Of a stretch of 64,000 bases of DNA, positions 38,197 through 48,701 are shown one piece after another. Under the pieces are notes generated by a model, which saw only the letters and a program-made list of their open reading frames with translations, searched no databases and was not told where the DNA came from. Origin of the DNA: Shewanella abyssi (GTDB taxonomy: Bacteria > Pseudomonadota > Gammaproteobacteria > Enterobacterales > Shewanellaceae). The stretch lies in assembly GCF_023284025.1 (NCBI RefSeq), contig NZ_JAKIKR010000005.1, positions 80,406-144,405 of the forward strand, in the 5' to 3' direction. A program made the translations under genes and the position numbers. How positions within the stretch are numbered: position 1 is the stretch's first letter; each line of letters starts with the position of its first letter.

Positions 38197-40394
38197 AGGG
38201 TTGCTCCTTTAAGTTGAGCATAAAACAACATTACGCTTCGCTCTTTGAGCAGGTAGCGCTGAATGGAAGATGAAGTTGATGGGACTCGATCTACTGCCGA
38301 GTCAGCTAAACGCAACTCTGACTGAGTTTGAATTGAACAGGATGGCTCATCGGTTTGGGTGTGCAACAAACATTGCCACTGACCGTAGCCGTCAAGGCAA
38401 GGGGCGCTAAATGCTAAGTTTTGCTCATCGGCGTTTAGCATCAACAACAACGCCTGCTGCTCTGGTGCTTGCGCTTCTGCATTCTCAGCAACAACTTGCC
38501 CACAGAGCACCAGGCTTAAGCTGCGCGTATGGGCATCGCTCCACTGCAGCTTACTCATTAGTTCGCCTTGGCGACAAAACCAATCAAGCCCGGCTCCCGC
38601 TGTTGATACGCTTTGGTGGATAAAATGCTCAAGGTATAAACCAGAGAAACGTTTTCTAATGGCAATTAGACGCTTTACAAAATGCAGTAAGCTGCCCTGC
38701 TCGACGTTATATGACCAGTCTCGCCAATTGAGTTTATTATCTTGGCAGTAAGCATTGTTGTTGCCCTGTAAACTATGGCCAATTTCATCTCCCGCCAGCA
38801 GCATAGGCACGCCTTGGGACAAGACTAATGTGGTGAGCATGTTGCGCACTTGCCGTTGGCGCAAAGCATTTATCTCTACGCTGTCGCTTTCACCCTCTGC
38901 ACCATAGTGATGGCTGTAGTTTTCTTGATGTCCGTCTCGGCTTTGTTCGCCATTAAGATCATTATGCCTTTGGCAGTAACTGACCAGATCGTGCAAGCTA
39001 AAACCGTCATGGCTGGTGATAAAGTTAATGCTGGAGCTGGCGCTTCTATCGGCATGTTCAAACAAATCACTCGACCCATGTAGCCGCCGCGCTAATTCTG
39101 GCAACATGCCAAAGTCGCCGCGCCAAAAACGGCGCACCGTATCGCGATAACGATCGTTCCATTCACTCCAACCTTGAGGGTATCCGCCTAACTGGTATCC
39201 TCCAGGCCCGATATCCCAAGGCTCTGCTATTAGTTTTACCCTATTGAGCACTGGATCTTGGGCAATGGCATCGAAAAAGCCTGCGCCCTTATCAAAACCA
39301 TGGCTTTCTCGCCCTAAACAACTGGCTAAATCAAACCTAAAACCGTCTACCCCCATCACTTCAACCCAATAACGTAATGAATCCATTACCATCTGCAGCA
39401 CTCTAGGGTGGCCGATGTTAAGTGTATTGCCACAGCCAGTGTCGTTGATATAAAAGCGTTTATCATTGGGGAGCAAGCGGTAATAACTTAAGTTATCAAT
39501 CCCCTTAAAGCACAAGGTGGGTCCATGACGATTGCCTTCAGCCGTGTGGTTATAAACCACATCGAGGATCACCTCGATTCCCGCTTCATGCAGTGCGCTT
39601 ACCATGTGTCTGAACTGTTCGATAGGCGCTGGCGCGGAGAGTGATTCGCTTTGATATTGGTGCTGAGGCACGAAGAAACTTAGGCTGTTATAGCCCCAGT
39701 AGTTAGTCAGGTTTTTATGTTGTAGAAAGGCTTCGTTAATAAAACAGTGTACTGGCAATAACTCAACACAGGTCACCCCTAATTCAGTTAGATAATCCAG
39801 TACTTTAGGCTCAGCTAAGCCTAAATATGTGCCGCGAACAGACTCAGCTATCTCATCACACAGCTGGGTAAAGCCCTTTACATGTAGCTCGTAAATAATG
39901 TGACCGTTAAGATCATTGCCGATATGCGTTGCCGCAGCCCTTAAGGGAGCAATAGCGGCCAATGTTGCGGTATTAACGACCTTGCATTTAGGCATGTAAG
40001 CGGCGTTATCATCGCAATTAAAAGACAGATCGTCTAACCCGTGATCAGTGCAATAACCATAGTGACTTTGATGTTCAACAAATTCACCCACCCACTGCTT
40101 AGCATAGGGGTCAAGTAATAACTTATTGGCATTAAAGCGATGACCAGAATGAGGTTCAAAAGGACCGTCGACTCGATAACCATAAACTAATGCTTTATCC
40201 AAACATTCAACATGCAGATGCCACACTTGTTGGCTTTTTTGCATCAAGGGATACCGTGCTAGCTCATTCTCCCCGGTACTATCAAACACACAGAGCGTGA
40301 CTGATGTTGCATGGGCAGAGAACAATGCAAAATTAACGCCTTGCTCGTCGACCGTAGCCCCCAGAGGATAAGGCTGCCCTTTGGTGATCAGCAT
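38193..40394 (-). CDS. glgX: Glycogen debranching enzyme GlgX
   Basis: GlgX hydrolyses alpha-1,6 branches of phosphorylase-trimmed glycogen. The 733-residue protein begins with a CBM48-type domain (GQPYPLGATVDEQGVNFALFSAHA) and has a GH13 barrel with DVVYNHTAEG, the nucleophile motif VDGFRFDLAS, the acid LIAEPWD and the third acid FITSHDGFSLHDL. Length is somewhat above the E. coli enzyme (657). It starts 3 bases after the glgB stop and overlaps glgP by 4, indicating translational coupling. Confidence 0.95.
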   Translation of the reverse strand: MLITKGQPYPLGATVDEQGVNFALFSAHATSVTLCVFDSTGENELARYPLMQKSQQVWHLHVECLDKALVYGYRVDGPFEPHSGHRFNANKLLLDPYAKQWVGEFVEHQSHYGYCTDHGLDDLSFNCDDNAAYMPKCKVVNTATLAAIAPLRAAATHIGNDLNGHIIYELHVKGFTQLCDEIAESVRGTYLGLAEPKVLDYLTELGVTCVELLPVHCFINEAFLQHKNLTNYWGYNSLSFFVPQHQYQSESLSAPAPIEQFRHMVSALHEAGIEVILDVVYNHTAEGNRHGPTLCFKGIDNLSYYRLLPNDKRFYINDTGCGNTLNIGHPRVLQMVMDSLRYWVEVMGVDGFRFDLASCLGRESHGFDKGAGFFDAIAQDPVLNRVKLIAEPWDIGPGGYQLGGYPQGWSEWNDRYRDTVRRFWRGDFGMLPELARRLHGSSDLFEHADRSASSSINFITSHDGFSLHDLVSYCQRHNDLNGEQSRDGHQENYSHHYGAEGESDSVEINALRQRQVRNMLTTLVLSQGVPMLLAGDEIGHSLQGNNNAYCQDNKLNWRDWSYNVEQGSLLHFVKRLIAIRKRFSGLYLEHFIHQSVSTAGAGLDWFCRQGELMSKLQWSDAHTRSLSLVLCGQVVAENAEAQAPEQQALLLMLNADEQNLAFSAPCLDGYGQWQCLLHTQTDEPSCSIQTQSELRLADSAVDRVPSTSSSIQRYLLKERSVMLFYAQLKGATL

Positions 40395-40397
40395 TTC

Positions 40398-42644
40398 TTA
40401 TGCCTTACCAATAACTAGACAGGCAAGTGGCGGCACCGTCACTAGTGCACTATAAGGCATCCCTTGATAGGGACTTTCTTCTGCGCAAATGCCCCCTTGA
40501 TTACCCACGTCACTGCCGCCATAAAATGCGCTATCACTGTTAAGCTTCTCGACGACATCGCGACTATCAGCAAGCCCTATTCTAAATCCGTGATGCACCT
40601 CTGGCGTCATATTAACGATAAACACCAATGGACTATCTTCTATAGCGCCGTGGCGCATAAAGCTAAAAATACTCGACGTTGCATTGTCACAATCTAACCA
40701 ACTAAAACCACTGGAGTCACAATCTTTTAACCACAGTGCTGAGGATGATTTATAGAGTGTATTTAAGTCTTTAACCCAAGCTTGCATCCCTGTATGAGGC
40801 GCGTACTGCAGCAAGTGCCAATCTAAACTAGCGTCGTGGTTCCACTCATTTCGCTGGGCGAACTCATCTCCCATGAACAGCAGTTTCTTGCCGGGATGTC
40901 CCCACATAAAACCGTAATATGCTCTAAGTGTGGCAAATTTTTGCCAATCATCTCCGGGGATTTTATGCAGTAGTGAGCCTTTACCATGCACGACTTCGTC
41001 ATGACTCAAGGCTAAAATAAACTGCTCGGTATATTGGTAGACCAGGCTGAAACTAAACTCATGATGATGGTGTTGTCGGTGGATAGGATCACGCTGTAAA
41101 TAGCCTAAGCTGTCATTCATCCAGCCCATATTCCATTTGAAGCCGAAGCCTAAATTATGTTGCCCATCAGTACCTATCGATTGCGACTGAGCCAATGGTT
41201 TATCGATGACATGGCTCACTCCCGGCCAAGCTGTCGACTCCTCGGCAATCATGCAAACACCCGGAAAACGTTGATAAATACGTTGATTTAAATTTTGCAA
41301 AAAGCTAATCGCGGCGAGATTTTCGCGGCCGCCGTTGACATTAGGTAGCCATTGGCCCGCTTCTCGGCTGTAGTCTAAATACAGCATCGAAGACACCGCG
41401 TCGAGCCGCAAGCCATCAAAGTGAAACTCCTCTAGCCAGTAACAAGCGTTACTCAACAGATAGCTTTGTACTTCGCCACGCTCATAGTTGTAGATCAACG
41501 TATCCCAATCAGGATGTTCGCCTTGGCGCGGGTCATGATGCTCATACAAACTGCTGCCATCAAACTTGCATAATCCATGGGGATCTTTTGGAAAGTGCGC
41601 CGGCACCCAATCAAGTAGCACCGCAATGCCCGCCTGATGACAGGCATCAATAAAGGTTTTTAAACCATTCATATCACCAAAACGGTAGGTCGGCGCATAA
41701 AGTCCTACTGGCTGATAACCCCAAGAACCGTCAAATGGATATTCACTCACCGGCATTAGCTGCAGATGCGTAAAACCCATGTCTACTGTATAGGGGATGA
41801 GTTGCTGTGTTAGTTCAGCATAATCAAGGTATTGAGTACCATCGTCACCCTGTCTACGCCAAGAGGCGAGATGAACTTCATAGATGGACATTGGCGCTTG
41901 GTGCCATACCTGCTTACTGCGCGCTGCGAGCCATTGTTTATCTTGCCAAACATGTTGCTCAGCACTGCTAACCACAGAAGCATTACCCGGAGCGGCTTGC
42001 ATCGCTTTAGCGTATGGATCGGCTCTTTCAATACAAAGCCCATTGGCGTCAATTACCTCAAACTTGTAGTAGGCACCCGCTGTTACATTGGGCACGAAAA
42101 TCTCCCAAATGCCATTAGCGAGATGTTGGCGCATCACATTTACGGCACCATCCCAATGGTTGAAATCACCAATTAACGACACCCGCTTGGCATTGGGCGC
42201 CCACACACAAAAAAGTACACCTTTAACGCCTTGGCATTCACGCCAGTTAGCACCAAGAAAACGATAGGCTTGTTGCTGCGCCCCTTCGCCAAAAAGGTAG
42301 AGTTCATCAGCAGTTAATAAGCTATCAAACTGATACGGATCGATGATATCGACTGTGCTCAAGGGGTATTGAACCCGCAGTTTGTAGAGAAATGGCTTTA
42401 CTCTACGGCCTATTTTCCCGCTAAACAGCCCGGCATCATTACACTTGGTTAAACTGGCTAGCTTACGAGATGTCTTGTGGCAAATAACCTCAACGCTCAC
42501 CGCGCCGCGCAAAAAGCAACGCACTGTCAGTGATTTTCCATCGTCGCTTGCATGCATGCCTAATAGCGAAAACACATCGACAAACTCACCGTTAAGTAGG
42601 GCGACATCGGAACCATGTTGAAATTCGGGAGCGTTATTGGTCAT
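40398..42644 (-). CDS. glgB: 1,4-alpha-glucan branching enzyme
   Basis: GlgB introduces alpha-1,6 branches into glycogen. The 748-residue protein has an N-terminal beta domain, CBM48 ([20 protein letters not shown]), and a GH13 core with [10 protein letters not shown], the nucleophile region [17 protein letters not shown], the acid MIAEEST and [14 protein letters not shown]. Length fits the family. Its start overlaps the malQ stop by 11 bases. Confidence 0.97.
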   Translation of the reverse strand: MTNNAPEFQHGSDVALLNGEFVDVFSLLGMHASDDGKSLTVRCFLRGAVSVEVICHKTSRKLASLTKCNDAGLFSGKIGRRVKPFLYKLRVQYPLSTVDIIDPYQFDSLLTADELYLFGEGAQQQAYRFLGANWRECQGVKGVLFCVWAPNAKRVSLIGDFNHWDGAVNVMRQHLANGIWEIFVPNVTAGAYYKFEVIDANGLCIERADPYAKAMQAAPGNASVVSSAEQHVWQDKQWLAARSKQVWHQAPMSIYEVHLASWRRQGDDGTQYLDYAELTQQLIPYTVDMGFTHLQLMPVSEYPFDGSWGYQPVGLYAPTYRFGDMNGLKTFIDACHQAGIAVLLDWVPAHFPKDPHGLCKFDGSSLYEHHDPRQGEHPDWDTLIYNYERGEVQSYLLSNACYWLEEFHFDGLRLDAVSSMLYLDYSREAGQWLPNVNGGRENLAAISFLQNLNQRIYQRFPGVCMIAEESTAWPGVSHVIDKPLAQSQSIGTDGQHNLGFGFKWNMGWMNDSLGYLQRDPIHRQHHHHEFSFSLVYQYTEQFILALSHDEVVHGKGSLLHKIPGDDWQKFATLRAYYGFMWGHPGKKLLFMGDEFAQRNEWNHDASLDWHLLQYAPHTGMQAWVKDLNTLYKSSSALWLKDCDSSGFSWLDCDNATSSIFSFMRHGAIEDSPLVFIVNMTPEVHHGFRIGLADSRDVVEKLNSDSAFYGGSDVGNQGGICAEESPYQGMPYSALVTVPPLACLVIGKA

Positions 42645-44997
42645 AGCGGTTTAGTCCATTAGGTTGTAGTGACAATGTTGTTGAGCAAGGTGGTATTTGA
42701 TGACGGGGTACAGTAGCTGTTGATCGTGCCAACCTAAGTTGTTCAAACAACGCCTGTATGCTCTGATCCGCAGCCAAGGCCGCTAGAGTGGCAGGCATAC
42801 GTCGTTGCCAATTTGGGTATTCAAGCCAAGTACCGGGGATATTTACAGGCTGATTGTCTAGCGCCAAATCACACAGTTGCACACTAAACAATGTGGCATT
42901 ACCTGCGGCGCAAACGGCGATCCAGGCCTGCAATAATGTTGGATACTCTGTACTATCGATATCGCTATCGCTCAATGCGCCAGCACGACACAATAGTGTG
43001 AGTAGTTGTTGCTTTTCATGACCACGCGCTTGTAATGCAACTTGGAGTGCACTATCGCTGTCGATAAGACCAAGTTTGTGTCTTAGCGTTAGATCATCTG
43101 CTTGCCACCATGCTAATAACGGCGGTACATCGTGATTAGCCAACATCATTAAGCTTTGCGGTTGGTGATCTTGCGGTGACGTAAAAGCACCGTCTTGCTT
43201 ACTGAAATAAAACAGGTCATTGGACAATACGCCTGCTGCAGCAAGTTTGCTGACGATTTCAGGCGGGATGAGTCCTAAATCTTCACCAATAACTCGGCAC
43301 TGTGCCCGTTGGCTTTCGATACACAAGATTGCCAGTAATGCATCCAGCGGATAGTAGACATAGGCACCATTACCCAGAGCCTTAGATGCAGGCCACCACC
43401 ATAGGCGCAAAAGTGACATCACATGATCGATGCGCAGCGCACCACAAGATTGCATATTGCTGCGCAGCAAGGAGATAAAATGTTGATAGCCACTCTGTTT
43501 AAGCGCAATAGGATCGAGCGGAGTCAGTCCCCAGTTTTGACCTTGTGGTGCAAATGGGTCTGGCGGTGCGCCGATACTGGCTTGTTGGCAAAAGGGGTTA
43601 TTAGTCGTTTTTACTTCGACACTATTAGCCCCAGCGCCTACGGCGAGATCGCGGACTAAACCAATCGACATTCCAAGCTGTTTAGCGTGTCCTTGGCATT
43701 GGGCTAATTGCTGCTCGGCAATAAACTGTAGATAGGCAAAAAAGCGCTTATCGAGACCTTCAAACTCGCTTAACCCCCTGGTATCAGCGAGTTGTTGATC
43801 GCAAAACTGCTGCAACGCCTCGCCTTTATCGGCGATAAACCGGTTAAAATGCAGCGTTCGAACAGTTATTTTCTCAACATGATGCAATACAAACAACGGG
43901 TATAACTGAGTAAAAACACGGTACTTATGCTTACTGACTAAGCGATAATCCAGCCAATCAATGCCATTAGCCCGTGCTTTAAATGCCAGTAGCTCAGCTT
44001 TAAATTTGGCTTTAGACTCACGATTTTCAGTATCAGTTGCCCCGTAGGTCTTTTCACTCAATAGCAGCTCAAATTCGGCCACCATCTCAATATTGATGTA
44101 GAGCGGATTTAACCGACGCCTGTCAGATGGACTATAGGGGCTGCAAGCTTGAGGGTTAGCAATATCCAGCGCATGTAGCGGATTAAGTAACACAAAACTT
44201 GCGCCCTCTTTGGCCACAACATCGACAAGAGCTAACAGATCGGCAAAGTCGCCAATTCCCCATTGGGTATCGCTCCGCAGGCTGAACAGCTGAATACTGA
44301 CTCCCCACAGCCGGTCATTTACTCGTGTATTGCAGCCTTGATAGCTTGTTGCAGGGGCGACTAACCAGGTTCCTGAAATAGCACTATTTTTATTATCACC
44401 GTCATCAACGTTAACGTCGGAAGTTGAGCTTGCTTGCTCAATCCTCACCCGATGATAACCAAGCCTAATGCAAGGCAGCTCGCAACCGACCCTAGGGTTT
44501 ATCCGCACCAAGGATGACTCAATAAGTGTTTGTGTTATGGATAATTGATAATGCAGATATCCCACCGCACCAATTTGATAATTACCAACAACCTTAACCA
44601 AGTTGCGGGGGTTAACATTGCTGTTATGAGCGCGCAATTTAGCGGCGTAAAGGTAAAATTGATACACTTCGCCGCTTTCAAGTTGCAACTCAATACTCAG
44701 TAAGTCATTAATATTCTCGGGCAGATATAAATTGAGCAAGGGGGTATCAATAGTGCAATGCTGAAAACTCGGCAAGACTTGGGTCCACGGCAGTGCATCT
44801 AGCGCGAAGGTTTTGTTCGCAATCGTCTCATCGCTAAGTGGCTGTTGCAGATTTTCAGTTATATCACCATCAAGCATGCAACGTAATATTCCGATGCGAT
44901 CTTGTTCTGGGGTATAGATTTTTTCACCACTACAGCTTACGAACTCCGCACCGACACCTTGCAAATACAGCAACTTCTCTAGCCCCATACTACTCAT
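42634..44997 (-). CDS. malQ: 4-alpha-glucanotransferase (amylomaltase)
   Basis: MalQ transfers segments between malto-oligosaccharides (GH77). The 787-residue protein has an N-terminal accessory region, then the catalytic core with [37 protein letters not shown] (catalytic Asp), [14 protein letters not shown] (catalytic Glu) and [13 protein letters not shown]. It is longer than E. coli MalQ (694), mostly at the N-terminus. It is the first gene of the glycogen operon here rather than part of a mal locus, which ties it to recycling of glycogen debris. Confidence 0.95.
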   Translation of the reverse strand: MSSMGLEKLLYLQGVGAEFVSCSGEKIYTPEQDRIGILRCMLDGDITENLQQPLSDETIANKTFALDALPWTQVLPSFQHCTIDTPLLNLYLPENINDLLSIELQLESGEVYQFYLYAAKLRAHNSNVNPRNLVKVVGNYQIGAVGYLHYQLSITQTLIESSLVRINPRVGCELPCIRLGYHRVRIEQASSTSDVNVDDGDNKNSAISGTWLVAPATSYQGCNTRVNDRLWGVSIQLFSLRSDTQWGIGDFADLLALVDVVAKEGASFVLLNPLHALDIANPQACSPYSPSDRRRLNPLYINIEMVAEFELLLSEKTYGATDTENRESKAKFKAELLAFKARANGIDWLDYRLVSKHKYRVFTQLYPLFVLHHVEKITVRTLHFNRFIADKGEALQQFCDQQLADTRGLSEFEGLDKRFFAYLQFIAEQQLAQCQGHAKQLGMSIGLVRDLAVGAGANSVEVKTTNNPFCQQASIGAPPDPFAPQGQNWGLTPLDPIALKQSGYQHFISLLRSNMQSCGALRIDHVMSLLRLWWWPASKALGNGAYVYYPLDALLAILCIESQRAQCRVIGEDLGLIPPEIVSKLAAAGVLSNDLFYFSKQDGAFTSPQDHQPQSLMMLANHDVPPLLAWWQADDLTLRHKLGLIDSDSALQVALQARGHEKQQLLTLLCRAGALSDSDIDSTEYPTLLQAWIAVCAAGNATLFSVQLCDLALDNQPVNIPGTWLEYPNWQRRMPATLAALAADQSIQALFEQLRLARSTATVPRHQIPPCSTTLSLQPNGLNRYDQ

Positions 44998-45385
44998 CCC
45001 GGAATTGACAACCCACTCTCAGATGGAACAGCTACCATGCCAACAACACATAACAGCTTAAAGACAGTTTTATTTCAATACGGTGACAATTCCCCAGCAG
45101 TGTAAAACGATAAACCGCTTTAGAACGCCATCATTAGCGCCCACATAAACGTGCTGTTGCAACCAATAAAAACGACAACAGCATTTAGCGAGTATTATAT
45201 TTTCATATTGAAGGCTATCGACGTCATAAAATTACACAATTAGTTATCTAGATCCGATTTTGGAGTAATTTACACTAGGTTAGTGTCTAATTTAGAGCCA
45301 GATCACACCTTTGCCGCATCAGTGTTGGTACTTTAATTACCAGAAGAGATAACAACTTTTAACATTAAGCGTATAGGTGAATTTT
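44998..45385. other. Divergent intergenic region malQ / alcohol dehydrogenase
   Basis: About 390 bases hold the promoters of the glycogen operon and of the dehydrogenase gene. A possible plus-strand promoter (TTGCCG at 45311, 17 bp, TAATTA at 45334) is weak. I did not find a convincing CRP palindrome or other operator. Confidence 0.45.
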
Positions 45386-46534
45386 ATGGCTGCTAAATTT
45401 TTTATCCCATCCGTCAATATCTTAGGTGATAATGCGGTTACCGAAGCTATTGCTGATATCAAAGCACTTGGCTTTAAGAATGCTCTAATTGTGACAGACA
45501 AGCCTTTAGTTGAAATCGGACTGGTTGCTCAAGTCACTGACAAGCTCGCCAGCAACGATATTGCTGCTGTAGTGTTTGATGGTGTGCAACCAAACCCAAC
45601 GGTTTCTAACGTTGAAGCGGGTCTTGAGATGCTGACAGCAAACGATTGTGACTTTGTCATCTCTCTTGGTGGTGGCTCACCTCATGATTGTGCTAAAGGT
45701 ATCGCATTAGTGGCAACTAACGGCGGCAGCATTAAAGATTACGAAGGTCTAGATGTGTCTACCAAGCCACAACTACCACTCGTTGCCATTAACACTACCG
45801 CTGGCACAGCAAGTGAAATGACCCGTTTTTGTATCATCACAGATGAAACTCGTCATATCAAAATGGCCATTGTCGACAAAAACACCACGCCAATTCTATC
45901 GGTTAATGATCCAGAACTGATGCTACTTAAGCCAGCTGGCTTAACAGCTGCAACAGGTATGGACGCATTAACTCACGCTATCGAAGCTTATGTATCCATT
46001 GCTGCCAACCCAATCACAGATGCTTGCGCAATAAAAGCGATTGAGCTTATCCAAGGTAACCTTGTCGAAGCCGTTGAAAATGGCCAGAGCATTCAAGCAC
46101 GCGAGCAAATGGCATACGCCCAGTTCTTAGCGGGCATGGCATTTAATAACGCGAGCTTAGGTTATGTGCATGCTATGGCGCATCAGCTAGGCGGGTTTTA
46201 TGACTTACCACATGGCGTATGTAACGCACTGTTACTGCCACATGTTCAAGCCTACAACGCACAAGTGGTACCAGAGCGTTTAAAAGATGTTGCTAAAGCG
46301 ATGGGTGTGGATGTCATTGCCATGAGTGATGAAGAGGGAGCAACTGCTGCATTAGAAGCAATTAAAGCGCTATCAGTTGCAGTCAAAATCCCAGAGAACC
46401 TCACCAAGCTTGGCGTTAAAGCTGAAGATATTCCAACGCTAGCAGACAATGCTTTGAAAGACGCCTGTGGATTTACCAACCCAAAACAAGCGACTCACGA
46501 AGAGATCTGTCAGATCTTTACTAACGCTTTATAG
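45386..46534 (+). CDS. Iron-containing alcohol dehydrogenase (YiaY/AdhB type)
   Basis: This 382-residue protein is a group III, iron-dependent NAD(P) alcohol dehydrogenase. The nucleotide-binding [27 protein letters not shown] and the metal-binding region ([37 protein letters not shown] with its histidines) are intact. The length equals Zymomonas AdhB and E. coli YiaY (383). I chose ATG 45386 because AGGTGA precedes it by five bases; GTG 45377 would add three residues. The physiological alcohol is unknown, ethanol being likely for the family. Confidence 0.93.
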   Translation: MAAKFFIPSVNILGDNAVTEAIADIKALGFKNALIVTDKPLVEIGLVAQVTDKLASNDIAAVVFDGVQPNPTVSNVEAGLEMLTANDCDFVISLGGGSPHDCAKGIALVATNGGSIKDYEGLDVSTKPQLPLVAINTTAGTASEMTRFCIITDETRHIKMAIVDKNTTPILSVNDPELMLLKPAGLTAATGMDALTHAIEAYVSIAANPITDACAIKAIELIQGNLVEAVENGQSIQAREQMAYAQFLAGMAFNNASLGYVHAMAHQLGGFYDLPHGVCNALLLPHVQAYNAQVVPERLKDVAKAMGVDVIAMSDEEGATAALEAIKALSVAVKIPENLTKLGVKAEDIPTLADNALKDACGFTNPKQATHEEICQIFTNAL

Positions 46535-46878
46535 CGTTGAGTTTATAACGTTAATTGTATCGACAGTTATGCAGTTCAATTGGTTAAGTAAAAGGTGAAT
46601 CGATAGCAAGCTTGTCAACACTCCCTTGGTTGTGCTTGCTATCTTTCATTGCTTTTTAGATGCGCTTGTAATGTTCATCAACATAGAGAGACTGCTACTT
46701 GCCTATTTGATTATTTGATTAAAAATCGACTTAGCATAAAAGATCGCGCTTTGTTAGATAAGCTTTTAGGATGTTTTTCAGATATGAAAATCTCAAAAAT
46801 ATCAGAAAAAAGCCTATAGGCAGGCGATTTCAAGTAGTTTCCGCTCGCTTTACAGGATACAAATTGCTGCAATTGCGA

Positions 46879-46954
46879 TATAATTAAAGAGTTCGCTTTT
46901 TCCCTGCAAAAGTTAAAGCAAGCTTAAGAGCCCACTCCACGGAGTGGGCTTTTT
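46879..46954 (+). ncRNA. Possible small RNA ending in an orphan terminator
   Basis: A perfect TATAAT hexamer at 46879–46884 lies 45 bases before a strong terminator, with no gene near either strand. A transcript from about 46891 to 46954 would be some 64 nt. No matching -35 box at the right distance is visible, so transcription is uncertain. It could also be a left-over terminator. Confidence 0.3.
46929..46954 (+). terminator. Orphan rho-independent terminator
   Basis: A perfect 9-bp stem AGCCCACTC/GAGTGGGCT with a CACG loop and five T lies about 395 bases after the alcohol dehydrogenase gene, with no gene in front of it. Confidence 0.85.
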
Positions 46955-47206
46955 CCTTTCAATCTGTCCCTTCACTCGCTGTTTTTCAAGATAATTGGCC
47001 CCTTTGTATTAACTGTTCAGGTTGATCGGTACTCTGTCAGAAACAGTAAGCTCATGCATGGGTCTTTTACCGCAGTATCAATGCAGCGGATCCATTGTCG
47101 CCAGGCAATAATGTTTGATCGATTCGATAAAGGCTGGCGCCTTAAAGGAGTGAGCCAGTGACTATTATAGTCGGACCACTTTTAACAAGTTTCAGGACAG
47201 AAATGC

Positions 47207-47255
47207 GTTACCTTCAGAGCAAAGTGGTTCCAATGATCTGCGGTCAGCATCTGCA
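47207..47255 (+). repeat. Dispersed REP-like hairpin element, copy 1
   Basis: The element reads GTTACCTTCAGAGC, then AAAGTGGTTCCAA, the hairpin TGATC-TGC-GGTCA and a TGCA end. It matches 52348–52398 on the same strand and 28008–28044 on the other. A GTGG tetranucleotide lies on the 5' side, as in REP sequences. Confidence 0.65.
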
Positions 47256-47287
47256 CTGGGTTTGAAAAGCGCAAACTTTCATCATTC

Positions 47288-47302
47288 GCCATTAATGATG
47301 GC
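47288..47302. repeat. Small GCCAT…ATGGC hairpin repeat
   Basis: GCCATTAATGATGGC is a 5-bp stem with a 5-base loop followed by TGTCTTAGTAAG. Related copies lie near the transposase gene at 49733–49753, 50103–50123 and 50166–50180. Confidence 0.5.
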
Positions 47303-47515
47303 TGTCTTAGTAAGTTCATCATAGAGGTGATTAAGATATTGAAATTATTGAGTTGCTTGTAAAATTAGTTAATTGGCTGGAAGTGCTAATGGATCGTAAC
47401 GGCTAACTAAAAGTGTAATTTAAGATAAGCCACCACGACCTGTGTGAACTCTCGCGCCGCACTCCCGTAACAGAGAGTACTATATAAAGGTATCACTTCC
47501 AGCAAACTCGGGCTT

Positions 47516-47571
47516 GTTCAACACTAGGGATAAGGATGCGGCTGCGCGCGGCCTATCCTTATATGTTAGGC
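47516..47571. repeat. attC-like palindromic site A (56 bp)
   Basis: The site starts GTTCAAC and ends GTTAGGC, both fitting the integron core patterns RYYYAAC and GTTRRRY. Inside, GGATAAGG pairs with CCTATCC leaving one extra A, and the centre folds as TGCG-GCTG-CGCG. Spacers are 5 and 6 bases. It is 84% or so identical to site B. The stop codon of the minus-strand lipoprotein gene is only six bases away. Confidence 0.6.
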
Positions 47572-47577
47572 AAATTT

Positions 47578-48111
47578 CTACTTAACTTTAAAGCAATTAT
47601 CTCTGTCGATTTCTAAATTGGAAAAGTCTCCTTCAACAGATGTAGGACCAAAGTGAATTGAACTCAAATTTGGTCTATTGGTATACCCAGTATTTAAGTT
47701 AACCGTCCCCTTGGCAAAACAAAGCAGCTCCTCATTGATGTGATATACAGTACCATATAATCCCGCATTCTCAGGATCTGGGAAGAATAATTCATTACCA
47801 ATGGTCCCATCCAGATTGATAACTTGGTTACCCAAACGGTTTGGATAATAAGAGTTCACATCATGATGTCTCGAAGCCAATATTACACATTCAGAATCAT
47901 CATAAATTGCCCACCCAATACCTTGATAGCCACCTGAGTCAAACTCAATTATAACCTTATGATATTGAGTATCATTAGGATCCATATTTTTAATACATTT
48001 CTGCCCCTCTAATACTGATGGAAAAATGTTTATAGCTTGTTTCTGCTCGTCATCATCACTACTACAAGAGGTTAATGTTAATGTGAGAAGTAGTATCAGA
48101 AGTTTATTCAA
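47578..48111 (-). CDS. Small lipoprotein, unknown
   Basis: I do not recognise this 177-residue protein. It has a lipoprotein signal (MNKLLILLLTLTLTSC, lipobox LTSC) and an acidic linker SSDDDEQ. The mature part has four cysteines (KCIKNMD, SECVIL, LLCFAKG, DNCFKV) that may pair, and no known motif. It stands alone, ending six bases before an attC-like site, as cassette genes do. Its AT-rich sequence differs from the flanking core genes. Confidence 0.72.
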   Translation of the reverse strand: MNKLLILLLTLTLTSCSSDDDEQKQAINIFPSVLEGQKCIKNMDPNDTQYHKVIIEFDSGGYQGIGWAIYDDSECVILASRHHDVNSYYPNRLGNQVINLDGTIGNELFFPDPENAGLYGTVYHINEELLCFAKGTVNLNTGYTNRPNLSSIHFGPTSVEGDFSNLEIDRDNCFKVK

Positions 48112-48182
48112 ACTGCATCCTTATTAATTAGCTTGTTGAACGAAGCCGCTATGCGGCAGAAAAGATAAAATCATGAGTAAGC

Positions 48183-48235
48183 ATAGCCAGCCATTGGTAA
48201 TCAATAACATAACTAGCTTTCAAACAGATATCAAT
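48183..48235 (+). repeat. Direct repeat flanking the IS30 remnant, left copy
   Basis: AGCCAGCCATT followed by AATCAATAACATAAC and a diverging tail with ATATCA; the right copy at about 48489–48540 differs at scattered positions. Confidence 0.55.
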
Positions 48236-48300
48236 ACTCTGTACCTTTCAAATCATCAGATGAAATATTTTCAATATTGCGGCTGCGAAATGTGCCGAAT

Positions 48301-48482
48301 TCAAGATCTAAGTGCACCATACAAATCACCTAAATACTTCTGCTGGTGTTTGTAATTTAGTATCTTTCTTGGCCTGTTATTTATTAAGTTTACAATGGTT
48401 TCTAGCTGTTCGCTTGTGACCGCTGAAAAGTCAGTTCCTTTAGGGAAGTATCTCCTTAAAAGGCCGTTGGCATGTTCGTAAT
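48301..48482 (-). pseudogene. IS30 family transposase, C-terminal remnant
   Basis: On the minus strand an open stretch ending in TGA at 48301–48303 reads YEHANGLLRRYFPKGTDFS, then VTSEQLETIVNLINNRPRK, closely resembling the end of IS30 transposases, including the glutamate of the DDE triad before ANGLLRRYFPKGTDF. Everything before that point is missing, and upstream the frame enters a repeat with stop codons. The normal C-terminus is also altered. It is too short to be active. Confidence 0.8.
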
Positions 48483-48488
48483 TAGTAA

Positions 48489-48540
48489 TAGCCAGCCATT
48501 AATAATCAATAACATAACCAGTTTAAAAATCAATATCAGC
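48489..48540 (+). repeat. Direct repeat flanking the IS30 remnant, right copy
   Basis: AGCCAGCCATT followed by AATCAATAACATAACC; partner of the copy at 48183. It begins where the IS30 remnant breaks off. Confidence 0.55.
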
Positions 48541-48701
48541 GATTGACCTCTACCAAACGTGTACTTGAATTACTTGCAACAAAGAGTTGACGAAAAGTTC
48601 TAAGAAATAGCGGAGTTTGCTTGAATTTATGAGTTTAAAAGCGCGGCTGATTAACTCAGAGTTTTGACTGAGGAATATGGGCTTGAAGTGGTTTATTGTG
48701 T

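Larger units (their letters stand above)
46535..47515. other. Gene-free stretch of about 1 kb at the start of the accessory island
   Basis: No gene is supported. It holds an orphan terminator (46929–46954), a REP-like element (47207–47255), a small GCCAT/ATGGC hairpin (47288–47302), and from about 47365 onward a stretch similar to the region upstream of the second attC-like site (51085–51207). Confidence 0.6.
48112..48701. other. Mobile-element debris between lipoprotein and transposase
   Basis: This 590-base interval has no intact gene. It holds an IS30 transposase remnant (48301–48482) between two related copies of an about 50-base sequence starting AGCCAGCCATT at 48185 and 48490. Confidence 0.6.

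Noticed and set aside
48173..48355. 60-codon plus-strand frame
   Set aside because: It covers a repeat and the reverse strand of the IS30 remnant, has no clear ribosome binding site and resembles nothing known.
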